DNA of 64,000 nucleotides from Shinisaurus crocodilurus (GCA_021292165.1 CM037885.1:6877042-6941041), one strand, 5' to 3'; positions 41,363 to 52,978 are shown, counted from the first letter of the stretch. The notes: generated by a model from the sequence alone, not told the origin. Made by a program: numbers and translations.

Positions 41363-41472
41363 GCTGAGCATCCTCAAGAACCAATGGCTGAACTGGCCAT
41401 TGTAATCCACGGTGCGGCCCACTGTTGCCATCCAGTCCCTTGGACCCCTTGCCCCTAGTCCAAGCCAGACAG
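41363..41472 (+). pseudogene. PRSS16: Truncated exon 11 of the upstream PRSS16 paralogue (unit 2)
   Basis: The sequence GCTGAGCATCCTCAAGAACC to CAAGCCAGACAG, followed by a GTGAGAACGG donor, matches 32692-32817 of the intact gene. Two small deletions remove the codons after the catalytic-His region (the equivalent of HCDDM is broken), and the start of the exon with the catalytic Asp is lost at the junction with retroelement sequence. The following intron (to about 41700) also matches intron 11. It is dead. Confidence 0.85.
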
Positions 41473-41822
41473 GTGAGAACGGGCCGGGAAAGTCGACCTG
41501 AAGGGATTGGGGCTTCAGGCAACGGGGGAACGAATTTGGCTGGGGTCCAGAACCCCTCTTTTGGGGGGGGCTGGGGTGGGATGTTCCATTTCCTCCTATT
41601 GGAAACCAGTTAACTTCTTGGTCCATGAACCCCGGCATGTGATCCCCGACAACGGTCAGCCCAAGGAAAACCAGATCTTTAGGACAGGAGGACCCTTTCC
41701 CTGATCCTGCAGGGCTGCTCTCGTTTTGGGCAGTGACCAACCAAATGCAGAGCATGTGAGCCACTGTCCTCCCTGTCGTTGTTTGTCCCCCAGCATCTAG
41801 TGTTCAGAGGTTTACTGCTTCT

Positions 41823-42055
41823 TCTTTTTTCTTTCTATGTGAAACAAACACATAATATCAAACATATAACCATGAACAAAACAAAATAGACTTCCGATTT
41901 TCTTCTACAGCAAATATAGGTAACTGTGGAGAAACGAGCCTTCGGGGGTATACACACACACCTCATGTGTGAACCGGCTGGGGTGGGGTGTGCATAGTTA
42001 GCGTGTGGAGAAAGGAGCTTTTGGGGGTTCCTGCATGCATGCATGCAGGAACACA

Positions 42056-42092
<37 letters not shown>

Positions 42093-43176
42093 CTCCTCAT
42101 GTGTAAACCAAGTGGGGGCTGGGAGGAAGCGAAAGGTGCATGGAACATGGGATGGGGCCTGGCGCCTGGAGGTCTGGAGGTGCCAGGCTGAAAGCGTTCA
42201 TATGTAAATGTAGTTCAGGCCATAAGTCAGGAGTTTCCTTCCCCCTGCCTGGCCAGGTGAAATTCAATTTGATTGGCTGAAGGTAGGAAAGCTACAGAAA
42301 GGGGGAGGGGGAAGAGCTATTTCCCCACATGTAGCCTGTAGTCTTAGTCTTTTTGGTAGCGTGCCAGGTTGGAACCATGGCAGCGCGCCGGCGAGGGGCC
42401 CAAGCCTTTGGGGGGGGCCCCTCAGGAATCGACCCCAGGCAGCCCTGGTAAAAATTGGCTGGTTTGAGGGCTCTAGTAAAGGCAAGTCTTGTGGAGGGCT
42501 ATCTATCTCAGACCGGCAGGTAGATGGAATAGTTCCCCCCGGGCGGCAAGGCTGTGCTGGATCTAACCCTGGAAGAAGATTGACCCTCAGGTAACAGGTG
42601 TGTGCCTGAGAGATATTAAGGAATCAGGTTTTATTGTTTTGCAGCTTTACTGTGTACTAAAGTGTCTCTCTATTTTGTGTGCTTCTCTTATTTCCCTAAT
42701 CTTGTTGTAAGATGCTACCCGAATAAACCTTGTCATGGTTTACCCCACATGGGTTTTGTAGTACTCTGTTGGTTCAGTATCTAAGTCCAGGTTACAGAAA
42801 TTGAAGGCGAGTCCCTAAATAGAGATCCAAGTAGCATTGCAGACAGCTGAGGCTGGCAATCTGGTATCTTGAGATCTCAGAGGGTTCCTTTGCAAGTAGG
42901 AAAGGGTTGGGGTCTGGCGGGCCAGCCAGCCCCCCCTTCCTCCACAGTAACAATAATTTTTCTTACTCGATAATCAGAATGAGAAATCTCTTTCTTCCCA
43001 TTGTCCCAAATTTACTTATTCTTCCATGAACCCACAAACAAACAAACCAGTCATTATTTTCCAGTCTCTGCAAAAAGCCAATTAGAGGTTTCCACTCAAC
43101 AATAAACGTGGATGTTGTCCTTTCCCTGAATAATGATGTGAGTTTGGCCAGCTCCAGCATCTTGACCGACCATTTA
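41823..43176 (-). mobile_element. 5'-truncated L1 fragment with 15-base target duplication, split by a solo LTR
   Basis: The host phrase AGGTTTACTGCTTCT occurs at 41808-41822 and 43177-43191. Between them lies the L1 3' end on the minus strand (AACAAACACATAATATCAAA ... on the plus), interrupted by the LTR at 41925-42946. L1 ORF2 C-terminal text is readable in 42963-43175 on the minus strand (VVEWKPLIGFLQRLENND-like). Confidence 0.85.
41925..42946 (+). mobile_element. 1.02-kb solo LTR with GTAAC target duplication
   Basis: TGTGGAGAAACGAGCC to CCTTCCTCCACA, flanked by GTAAC at 41920-41924 and 42947-42951. It contains a (CA)n tract at 42051-42090 preceded by GCATGCATGCATGC, and CGAATAAACC near 42720. 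Apart from its ends it does not resemble the Gmr1-like LTRs. Confidence 0.88.
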
Positions 43177-43299
43177 AGGTTTACTGCTTCTGAACATGGA
43201 GGTTCCATCGACTGGGCACAGCTCAGTAAATAAACCACGTGCCCAAATATTCTTTTGTTTTGACAGCAGTTAAAGCCAGAGCCGCTGGTGGTAGGAAGT

Positions 43300-43465
43300 G
43301 GTAAGCGTAGGAAGCTGTCTTCTGCCTTGGTCCATCCAGCGCCACATTGCCCGGTCCGGCTGGCAGGGTTTCAGGCAGGGTTTTTTTCCAGCCCTACCAG
43401 GAAATGCCGGGGATCAAACCAGGGACCTCCAGCATGCTAAGCAGGGTCTCTACCACTGAGCTGCA
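43300..43465 (-). mobile_element. tRNA-derived SINE fragment
   Basis: On the minus strand: CTGCAGCTCAGTGGTAGAGA, GGTCCCTGGTTTGATCCCCG and the usual body. It is older than the copies at 3345 and 37003. Confidence 0.6.
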
Positions 43466-43745
43466 GCCCTTCTAAACGTTGCCAGGCATTCCCCAGAAAT
43501 CCTTTGATAACCTTTTATAGCTGAAGCCAGGACCAGGTTGATTGAAGGAGCACGTGCATCCGTATGAATCTCCCTGAGCTTTTAAGATCAGCTTCCGAGG
43601 CCCTGCTCTCCGGTCCGCCACCGAGAGCTGCGAGATTATTTATTTATTATTATATTTATATCCCGCCTTTTTTCCTGCACGGAACCCAAGATTAGCAAAT
43701 ACCAGGGACAGGGCTTTTTCTGTGGTGGCCCCACATCTTTGGAAT

Positions 43746-43841
43746 GCCCTTCCCCTGGGAAGTGTATATGACCCTGCTCTTTTCTGGCCTTAGGAGGATT
43801 TTCAAGACTCGCTTATTCCAGTCTGCATTGGGTTAATTTTA
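43746..43841 (+). repeat. 96-base direct duplication, left copy
   Basis: Matches 46846-46941 with two differences in the first 11 bases and none in the last 81. Both copies are part of an L2-type LINE that is contiguous in unit 1 (33840-33960). Confidence 0.9.
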
Positions 43842-46715
43842 TTGTTGTCCAATTTTTTATTTCTATATAAAACAAACACATAATATCAAACATATAACAA
43901 TTAACAAAACAAAATAGACCTCCGATTTTCTTCTACAGCAAATACAGGTAACAATAATTTTTCTTACTCGATAATCCAAATGAGAAATCTCTTTCTTCCC
44001 ATTGTCCCAGATTCACTTATTATTCCATAAATCCACAAACAAACAAATCATTATTTTCCAGTCTCTGCAAAAAGTCAATTAGAGGTTTCCACTCAATAAT
44101 AAATGCAGATGTTGTCCTTTCTCTAATTAGTGATGTAAGTTTGGCCATCTCTGCCAGCTCCAGCATCTTGACCAACCATTCTTCTATCGTAGGCACTGCT
44201 GGACCTTTCCATTTCTGTGCATATAGTAGTCTCGCTGCCGTTGTCATTTATAAAAATAAAGTTCCATATCTTCCTTCTAGCTGACTGTCCATTATTCCCA
44301 ATAGAAAAGCCTCTGGTTTCAATTGAAAAGTAATCCTTAAAATCTTTTGCATTAATAAATGAATTCCAACCCAAAATCTTTTAGCTTTCTTACATGTCCA
44401 CCACATATGATAAAAGGTTCCTTCCTGTTGTTCACATTTCCAACATATATCTGATGCACCGCTATACATTCTAGCCAATTTCTCCGGCGACAAGTACCAA
44501 CGATACATCATCTTATAAAAATTCTCTTTAAGACTAGAGCATAAAGTAAATTTCAAACCTTTTAACCACATATTTTCCCATTGTGTCATTAATATATTAT
44601 AGCCAAAATTTTGAGCCCATTTTATCATACATTCCTTCACTTGCTCTTCCTCAGTTTCAAATTTCAACAAAAGCTTATACATTCTTGAAATAAGATGTTC
44701 ATCATTTAGACATAATTCCCTTTCAAGGTCAGATACCCTCTGTTCAAAATCATACAACCTTTTATCAACTTTAAACCTTTCTACCATCTGTAAATAGGAG
44801 AACCATTGACATGTATGACCTTCTTTTATCAGTTCTTCTCTTGATTTTATTTGACATTCATCTTGTGAAAAATTCAGCAAATCACGATATGTCAACCAAC
44901 TGTATTTACTTAACATTTCTCTTCTATGATGGGCTTCTTGTGCTGATAGCCACAATGGTACTCTCTGACAAAACCTAGGTTTATATTTATTCCAAATTTT
45001 CAAAATGGCACTTCTAACACAGTGATTATTAAATTCTACATTCACTTTAACTTTATCATACCACATGTACCCATGCCATCCAAATCTCAAATCATATCCC
45101 TCTAAATCTAATAATCGACTATTTTTCAACAAAACCCATTCTTTGATCCATACTAAACAACAAGCAGCAAAATATAACTTCAGGTCAGGTAAACCCAACC
45201 CCCCTCTTTCTTTTGCATCCTGTAAAATCTTAAACTTAACCCGTGGCTTTTTCCCTTGCCATACAAATCTAGATATATCCTTCTGCCATTGTTTAAATGA
45301 TATTTGCGATGTCACAATAGGAATAGTCTGAAACAAAAACAGCATTCTAGGTAATACATTCATCTTGATTGTGGCTATTCTCCAGGGATGGGGACTCGGA
45401 CTCGAGGACTCGACTCGTGAGTCGGACTAAGTCCCCCCTCTGACTTGAGTCTGACTCGAGTCCCAATATTTTTAATGGGACCCGGGACTCGAGACCAAGG
45501 ACTCGTCAACATCCCTGGGCTGTGCCAGAAGGAGTGGAGAGGAGCGTGATCACCGGTGAAGAGCGAATGGAAGCGTGGCGCACCGCTGCTCGGCCACTAT
45601 GGACAGCTACCAGGAACGCAGCCCCAACGATATGTTGAGATTTATTTTGATTGATGTGTTGTTGTGGGGGGTTAGGGTTAGGGTCAGACATTTTGGGTTT
45701 GGCTGCCTCTGCCTGCCTGTTTGGGGTTCCCTGCCTCCTCTGCCTGCCTGGTCTCTTCTTAACCAGTTCCACAGTTTGAATTGTCCAAGACAAAGGCCTC
45801 TGCCTGCCTGCTTTGGGGTTCCCTGCCTCCTCTGCCTGCCTGGTTATTTTGGGTTTGTCTGCCTGGTCTGTTCTTGCCAAAATCAGTTGCAGAGTTTTGA
45901 GATAAAAAGGCACACTTGTGCCTAGAATTTATTTAAGCCACACATCTGAAGTAGCCTTATTTTGTTGGGGGAAAACCCCACTGATTTTAATAGGGACTCG
46001 TGGAGTCAGTTTTGGGAGTGACTCAGGACTCGGGACTCGTGAGTCACCATTTTGGACCAAGGACTCGGACTCGGACTCGAGACTCGGGTACCAAAGACTC
46101 GTGACTCGACTCGTGACTCGAGACCAAGGACTCTTCAACATCCCTGCTATTCTTCCCAAAAGTGCCAATTGAGCTTTATCCCATCTTTCTAAATCTTTTT
46201 TCATTTCATTCCAAGACTTTACATAATTATTTTGAAACAACATACAATTCTTATTTGTTAATGTGATACCTAAATACTTTACTTTCTTTTCAACCTTAAA
46301 ACTTGATTTATTTGACAATTTTATTTGATCTTGAATTTTCATATTTTTTGTTAATATCTTTGTCTTTAGTTTATTAACCTTAAACCAGCTACAGCACCAA
46401 ACTCCTTCAATTTAACCATTAACGTTTCTATTCCTTTCAGAGGATCTTCCAAAGTTAACACCAAATCATCTGCGAAAGCTCTCAGCTTATAAGACTCTTT
46501 TTTAATTTTTATGCCTCCAATTCTATCATCTTGTCTTATATCTCTGTTCAGTATTTCAAGCACAAGAATAAACAACAAAGGTGATAATGGGCAACCTTGT
46601 CTTGTTCCTCTATGTATTCCACACGTTCGTCATATCGCCATTGACAATTATTTGTGCTGTTTGTGAAGTATAAATTGACTTTATCCATTTTATAAAGTTC
46701 TCTCCAAAATCCATT
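43842..46715 (-). mobile_element. L1 LINE, 5'-truncated, carrying ORF2 reverse transcriptase to C-terminus
   Basis: Read on the minus strand the parts appear in order: GTRQGCPLSPLLFILVLEIL and the polymerase motif FADDLVLTLEDP (46366-46640), the thumb region KYLGITLTNKNCMLF ... LLGRIA (46148-46342), then after the hAT insertion MNVLPRMLFLFQTIP ... to the C-terminus (44248-45363, long open frame with the zinc-finger-like CWKCEQQEGTFYHMWW). Frameshifts or stops lie near 46590 and 44248. The 3' UTR is 43842-44247. A 96-base host sequence is repeated on both sides. Confidence 0.9.
45383..46146. mobile_element. hAT-like GACTCGGACTCGAG element inserted in L1 ORF2
   Basis: CAGGGATGGGGACTCGGACT and CTTCAACATCCCTG ends, flanked by CTATTCTC and CTATTCTT (8 bp, one difference). 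It splits L1 ORF2 between the thumb and the C-terminal part. The same family is at 14985-15656 and, as a fragment, 46716-46846. Confidence 0.88.
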
Positions 46716-46846
46716 TCCTTGGTCTCGAGTCCCGAGTCGAGTCCCGAGTCCCATTAAAACTATTGGGACTCGAGTCTGAGTCGAGTCACAGGGGGGACTC
46801 AGTCCGACTCACGAGTCGAGTCCCGGAGTCCGAGTCCCCATCCCTG
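46716..46846 (-). mobile_element. Fragment of the GACTCGGACTCGAG hAT family at the L1 5' junction
   Basis: On the minus strand it starts CAGGGATGGGGACTCGGACT and runs about 130 bases into the element before joining L1 sequence. Its terminal inverted repeat abuts the right copy of the 96-base duplication. Confidence 0.8.
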
Positions 46847-46941
46847 CCCTCCCCCCGGGAAGTGTATATGACCCTGCTCTTTTCTGGCCTTAGGAGGATT
46901 TTCAAGACTCGCTTATTCCAGTCTGCATTGGGTTAATTTTA
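46846..46941 (+). repeat. 96-base direct duplication, right copy
   Basis: See the left copy at 43746-43841. After 46941 the L2-type sequence continues as in unit 1 (GTGCTGTGCTTTTAACTGAG). Confidence 0.9.
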
Positions 46942-47014
46942 GTGTGCTGTGCTTTTAACTGAGGGTGTTGTCGCTATCTGATTTGATGTTTTAAAATGCA
47001 TCACGTATTACAGG

Positions 47015-47142
47015 GGTAGGCCACCTGGTGACCTCCAGATGTTTTGGACTACAACTCCCATTGGCCCCAGGAAGCATAACCAATTGTCCAGGATTATGGG
47101 AGCTGTAGTCCAAACTTGTGGAGGGCTCCAGGTTGCCTATCC
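47015..47142. repeat. Palindromic DNA-transposon-derived repeat
   Basis: GGGGTAGGCCACCTGGTGAC and GGTTGCCTATCCC ends, with TTTTGGACTACAACTCCC against GGGAGCTGTAGTCCAAA inside. Confidence 0.65.
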
Positions 47143-47535
47143 CGATAGTCTGAACATTGTTGTTTCTATGGCTTGATTATTTACTTTGTACATTAAATTA
47201 GGTTGTGATTCAGTTTGCAAAAGTTTTTCCCCTGAAAAGTGGGCTAGGAATCTATTCAATAAAGACAAATATCCCAGGGTTTGTGGGCAGATGATGCAAA
47301 CACATGAGGCTAATGCAGGTCTGCGTCTGGTCAGTGCCGGGGTGGGAGACACTTAAGAACTCCTTGAAGGTTGCCTTGAGTTCCAAGGTGGAAGGAAGAC
47401 GAGACATGGCTGTTTTATTGATTCCTGTGCTGTTGTATTCTTTTGCATTATATTGTATTTTATTCTTTTAAATATTTGTATTGTATTTTTATATTTTAAC
47501 TGCCTTTTAAAACGGCATTTTAGTTTTTGAAGAGT

Positions 47536-47668
47536 GCAATCCCATGCAGGTTGAGACAGAAAAAAGTCGCAACAACCCCCAGCACAACACAGTCAGCATT
47601 GCTGGCTGGGGAATGCTGGGAGTTGTAGGACTTTTTTTCTGTCTAAACATGTGTGGGATTGCACCCTT
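47536..47668. repeat. Palindromic MITE (unit 2 copy of 11692-11826)
   Basis: AGTGCAATCCCATGCAGGTT and GTGTGGGATTGCACCC arms. Confidence 0.75.
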
Positions 47669-48153
47669 AATTGCCTGTAATCTGCCCAGAGAACATTAGT
47701 TATTGGGTGGATTAGAAATGGACTAAAATAAACAGTACAGTTAGTATTCAGATATTGTAGAACAGGGGTTCTCAACCGGGGGGGGGGGATTTTAGGGTTT
47801 GGGGGGGAATTGGGACCAGAGACTCAAACTGTTGGAATACTGATCTTTCTACAAATTAAAATTCTACAGATTGTACATAATCTACAGGACATCACACCTT
47901 ATTGTATGGCACAGATTAAGTCAGACAATCTTAGAAAGGGGGGAACGACATTCTGACATATGGTGAAGAGGGTGCGTGGGGCAGAAAAGGTAGAGAACCA
48001 CGGCTGTAAAATATATTCAGGGAATGGTCTGTCACGGTGAGTTCTGGGAAGAGATTGGCCATATCATGGCCAAGGGCGCATAGAGCATCCTCTGTTAACT
48101 GCAGTAAAATATGTGGCCAACCCTGGTTTTCTTTCTCCCCCCACGCCCCCCAG

Positions 48154-48216
48154 CAAATCATGGTCCAGGTTGGTGAGTGGCTGGAATTAGCGAGAAAGAT
48201 GCATCAAGACATCTGA
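48154..48216 (+). pseudogene. PRSS16: Terminal coding exon of the upstream PRSS16 paralogue (unit 2)
   Basis: The coding bases read QIMVQVGEWLELARKMHQDI and TGA, as at 12308-12370, and the acceptor CCCCCCAG is kept. It belongs with the exon-11 fragment at 41363-41472; nothing upstream could make a protein. Confidence 0.8.
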
Positions 48217-48557
48217 GTGGCCAGACAGGAAGAGGCGTCACAGAATGTCTTTCAATCACGGGGGAACTGACTTTTCCAGTCAAATCATTATGCCTTTACT
48301 TCTTTTTTTTACACTTTATTTTCTAAATATACATTTTTAAAAAAGAAATACAATTGATTCATCCTTGTTGATATTGTGATGTTCTGTTGCCGACGCCATT
48401 ATCTGTGTGGAAGGAGGATGGAAGTGGGAATAATAAGGGTTGCCATTTCTTCTTTAACCAGCCTAGCTCCTCTGCTACTAACTCCAGAATACGCAGAAAT
48501 GCAGGTCTTCATTTCAGCTGGGATATTAAGCCAAAGGCTTCACAGGATAGGTGGCTT

Positions 48558-48655
48558 AGGGTGCAATCCTATTCAAGTTTAGACAGAAAAACTGGCTGGC
48601 TGGGGCACGCTGGGAGTTGCAGGCCCCTTTTCTGTCTAAACTTGCATAGGATTCG
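48558..48655. repeat. Palindromic MITE (unit 2 copy of 12714-12815)
   Basis: GGTGCAATCCTATTCAAG and CTTGCATAGGATTC arms. Confidence 0.7.
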
Positions 48656-48789
48656 GCCTTTATTTAGTTTAGAGAGTGGGAGACCATTGGGCAGGCTCTG
48701 GGTGGTCCAGCTGGTGAAGCGGAGATCACTGGCCACAATACATCAGGGAAACAAGGCCAGAAAGGAGAGAGTTGGTGGAAGAGGCAACA

Positions 48790-49395
48790 GTGATGTAATA
48801 TATATTAGCCAGACTAATAACTGGGACCAGAAGGTCAGAACATACAACACCAATTCTGGCCCGCTTGCATTGGCTGCCTGTATGCTTCCAAGCCCAATTC
48901 AAGGTGCTGGTTTTAACCTATCAAGCCTTACATGCCATGGGACCGCAATACCTGACAGAGGACCTCTCCTAACCTGAGTCTGCCCAGGCACTATGGTCAA
49001 CATCTGAGGCCTTCCTCCGAGTGCCACCTCTGAGGGAAGCTCGGAGGGTGGCAACAAGAGAGAGGGCCTTGTCAGGGGTGGCCCCCCATTTATGGAATGC
49101 TTTTCCCACTGAAGCCCACCTGGCGCCATCTCTGCTATCCTTTCAGCGCCAGGTTAAGACTGCCCTCTTCTCCGAGGCATTTTATGGCATTTAAGGGTGA
49201 TGGGGCATTTATGTCAGCTGCTTTTAACCAGTCTAGTTGTACTAAAATTGTTCTAGCTGTTAAAAAATTAATAAAATTAAGTTTTGTATATGGAGAAAAA
49301 AATTGCGTTTGCCATTTTTATTGTATTTGTGCACTGTGTTTCCTGAATTGTTGTGAACCGTCCAGAGAGCTTCGGCTATTGGGCAGTATAGAAAT
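48790..49395 (+). mobile_element. L2-type LINE 3' end (unit 2 copy)
   Basis: Same content as 12960-13560. The tail is cut at AGTATAGAAATG and joined directly to the CpG-bearing segment CGGGTCCATTTATGCGG. Confidence 0.7.
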
Positions 49396-50038
49396 GCGGG
49401 TCCATTTATGCGGATCGTGGTCGCGTCGCGCTTCCATTCCTGTGTGAGCGGCCGTGATTTGCCTCCCTCTTTTGGTTCTTACAGCAACGCTGGCGACCCG
49501 CAGAACATTAGATCTGCCCTGCTGGTGTGTGTGTCCCCCCCCCCCCCGCAAAACGCCGATCTGTTTGCCATTGCCAACTTTTCCATCGGCTTTGCTCCTC
49601 TGCCCTTAGGAGAGCAGCCCCACGTGTGGACTTTTTATGTATGTATGTATTTATTTATAAGCAGGGGGAATCTTTTCCCGGACAAGAGAAAAAAAGATTT
49701 TCCAGGCTGCTATTAAAGGCACAGGATAGGGTGTTGTTGGTTTTTTTAAAAAACAAACAAACAAACAAAACTTGGGAATCGTATAGGAAAAAGAAAAAAA
49801 AGAGAGCGAGAGAGACTTTTGAACCGCTTGCTAAACTCCTCCCGAGACAACCTTGCAGGGAGGGCCCACCTACAGTAGTGGGAGGGACAGCAGATGGGTA
49901 GCCGGTCGGTCATGTGAGCGGTGGGGAGTTTTTAAACTGGTGTGCGGGTGTGTGTTTGTTCTGTTTTCTTTCCTTTCCCGCATTTCTGAAGAGACTTCCC
50001 GCCAGATCCTGCTCCTTTGGCCCACAGGGGGCTGAGAA

Positions 50039-50105
50039 ATGGGTTCTCTCCGGCTCTCCGGGGCGCTCTTGCTGCTCCTTGCGCTGCTGTCTCTGGCTCA
50101 GGCAG
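50039..50105 (+). pseudogene. PRSS16: PRSS16 pseudogene (unit 2) exon 1
   Basis: The exon encodes the signal peptide (MGSLRLSGALLLLLALLSLA) and ends with the same GTGAGT donor as the intact gene. Its promoter flank is preserved. The gene to which it belongs lacks exons 2-7 (the equivalents of 20580-25490 and of 27330-27377), is disrupted in exon 8 and frameshifted in exon 10. A transcript from this exon could exist but cannot encode the protease; the catalytic Ser exon is gone. Confidence 0.85.
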
Positions 50106-50426
50106 GTGAGTCTTCCTTCCCTCTTCTGTCCTGTCATTCGCCCCAAATCCTGGGCCCTTGGTGATGGTCTGCAAGAGGCCGGCAATGCAGGGATGGGGAC
50201 TCGGACTCCAGGTGCTAGCAGCTGGTTCTTTCTCAAGTTAGCGTCGCTGGCTGCCAGCGGCCGCAAATTTTGAAGCGCAGGCGCTCATCCTGACAATCCC
50301 CATAGCCCAAGCAGAATCCAAAACTGCGGGCAACGGTGTTGATCCATATCAACAACAAGCCAGTTCTAGCAGTTTCCATTTCCACCAGGAGCAGGCCTTT
50401 TGTAAAGCGAACAGGTCTTGTTGAGG

Positions 50427-50551
50427 TGCAATCCTATGCATGTTTAGACAGGAAAAAGGCCTTCAACTCCCAGCATGCCCCAGCCAGCTGCCTGGACATG
50501 CTGAGACTTGTAGGCCTTTTTTTCTGTCTAAACTCGCATAGGATTGCACCC
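50427..50551. repeat. Palindromic MITE (unit 2 copy of 15877-16001)
   Basis: GGTGCAATCCTATGCATG and CTCGCATAGGATTGCACC arms. Confidence 0.8.
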
Positions 50552-51099
50552 TTCAGAGCCCATTCAAGACCAAGCCACCCCAAATTACTTTAAGAATTTA
50601 TTGTTGTTGGGAAAATTCATTTCCTCCCAGCTACTGTGAGGATTGCGAAGCTCAGAGGGAACAGAGGCAATTATAAAAGAGTGCCAGCGCTGTAGCCCCA
50701 GCTCCACTATAGACTTCTGTTTTGGCTGTGAAAGTAAAATGAGCTGGATAGAATCAGACCAAAGATCCATCTAGCCCAGTACTCTGTTTCTGACAGTGGC
50801 TGGCTATATGGTTGGGGGAAGCCAGCAAGCAGGGTGGGAGAGCATCAGCCCCCCCGCCCCATAACGTGTCCCAAACATAATGTGTTTGGAAGTAGAGTGC
50901 CATTTCGTACCAAAGTTCCATGTAGCTATCACGACTAAATGTTTCCCCCCACCACCACCACGCTGTTTCCCTTCTCTAATTTCCCTTTAATCTTATATTC
51001 CTTGTGAGGGGTACTGTAGCCCCCAACCAGGTCAAATAGCCCCATGATTCCCACCACCCCAGCAAGACAAATGGCAGATTTAGAGAGGCTATTTAGATT

Positions 51100-51280
51100 G
51101 GGAAAACAGCCCAGGGGGGGAAAGGGTTAGATTCCTTGCAGCACAGAGTTCCGTGGATTAATTGTGCCGCATTTATTGCTAGTCAGTGAATAAAATTGAC
51201 CTGGAATAAATTCGGTGCAATTAATCCATGGAACTCTGTGCTGCAAGGAATCTAACCTTCCCCCCCATGGCTGTTTTCCC
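51100..51280. repeat. Long palindrome (unit 2 copy of 16556-16736)
   Basis: GGGAAAACAGCCCAGG ... ATGGCTGTTTTCCC; the right arm has one base change, so the stem is slightly decayed. Confidence 0.7.
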
Positions 51281-51918
51281 CGAGATACAAAGGAAATCAA
51301 AGATAGGCCAGTGCAGCTCTGTGGAAGAAGAAGGAAAAAAATCCACAGTTGGGCAATCGCTTTCTTAGGAGTAACCAAAATGCCGCAATATATCTTAGGA
51401 GGTCTTGAGTTCTCCAGAACTCTTTATGAGGCTAGCTACTAGAGGCAAGAGATGGGGGAAGGCAGAAACAGAACAGTTCAAAGATTAGGCCAGATCATGC
51501 AGCCGCGATGTCTGCAATAGATGCTCAATTTCGAAATGAGTGATTCATTTTTCTCCTCAGTCAGCATTCCCTGCGCCCCTCCCTGAGTTAAATAGCCCCA
51601 AATACTTAGGCTTTCCTTGTACGGAAGGGGCTCCAACATGGGATGGAGATGCACGTGCCTGGAAAAGCTTCACCTGCTTAATTTCTGCCTTTTGGGGTCC
51701 TGCTATAGGCACAGGAGCAGGGCCAGTGAAAAGTTGGCAAAACTTTTCCTATCAGAGGGATTCCAGTATTATTAATACCCATCTGTCTCTTGCTTCCCTC
51801 TGATCCTCCACCCCGGTTTATTTGTTGCATTTCTATTGTGCTTTTCTGGCACCAACCGAGGCGGTTTACAATCGATCAGAAAACAAAAACCCTAAACAAA
51901 TGAAAACATAATAGAATG

Positions 51919-52978
51919 TGTGAAGAGAAAGCCTGACCACGCACTTGCTGAACCCTGACATATTTTCTCCCTTTTCGCTGTCACCCATTTCTCCCCGCCC
52001 CATCTCTCTGCATAATCCCCAGGGGGCAAAGGGGTCGCAGTTCTGGGCAGACCGGTTTTACATCTCTACATCTCCATACCCTCAATAGGACACATTTACA
52101 TCTACCCTCAAGGAAGCGCATAAACATTCCGAAGGTGGGGAGCAGTCTCAAAGAGCTGCAGAGTACCCCAAAGTACCCAGGAGGCGCCAGCACCCAAGAG
52201 GTGCAATTCCAATCCGCTTGGCGGAACCAGCCCAACTGGTCATCAAGGGCGGAGAGGGGCGAGGGAGGGTAGAAAAAGCACGTCCTGGAAAACAAAGGGT
52301 TGTTGGGGACACGGTGCAGGCTCGCACGGATCAGGTCCCTGGCTCCGGTCAGGACCAAGCTACGCCCCAGGCCCGGAGACCGGCTACGCGGATGGCTACA
52401 TTAGCTCAGTAAGCCAGATTCTTTGTTGTGAAGTTACTGCTCTGTATTACACAAGCCTTCTACCTCATATGTGTATTGAAGTCTTACGCTTCAGTGACTT
52501 TTATGAACTCTGTTGTTTATAGTGTGAAATTCCTAGTACAGTCGTGCCTTGGATTGAGAGCATAATTCGTTCCGGAAACGTGCTTGTAATCCAAAACACT
52601 CTTATATCAAAACGAAATCCTCCCCAAAAAATGTGTACAGAGATTTTTAATTTAAGCCGTACTACAGTACTTATATTGCAAGACGTCGCTTGTATATCAA
52701 GTAAAAAATAAATAAATAAATATTTAAAATTTTGCTTGTCTTGCAAAACGCTCTCAAACCAAGTCACTTGCAATCCAAGGTATTACTGTAGTCTATTAGT
52801 TCCGCTCCATTAAAGGCGTTATAAACATAGCTGGCTCGTGCCTCAATACAACTCAGTGTCAATAGCTTGTTGCGGTTGAGGTTAAACTTCGCGGAAGCCG
52901 CCTAAAGGGCATTTTCTCAGTGCCGGTTAAGCCTTTAATTCCCGAACTCACGCATAGGACCAGCCCCGGTCCTCCACA
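51919..52978 (+). mobile_element. Solo LTR of Gmr1-like family (unit 2), carrying a TcMar insertion
   Basis: TGTGAAGAGAAAGCC to CGGTCCTCCACA, flanked by GAATG at 51914-51918 and 52979-52983. The extra length over the unit 1 copy is mainly the TcMar element at 52539-52788. Confidence 0.9.
52539..52788. mobile_element. TcMar-type element with a precise empty site in unit 1
   Basis: CAGTCGTGCCTTGG to CCAAGGTATTACTG flanked by TA (52537-52538 and 52789-52790). Unit 1 at about 18892 reads CCTAGTAGTCTATTAG with a single TA. Confidence 0.92.

Noticed and set aside
45660..45690. Interstitial telomere repeat (GGGTTAGGGTTAGGGT)
   Set aside because: Only two to three units inside a transposon; too short to be meaningful.
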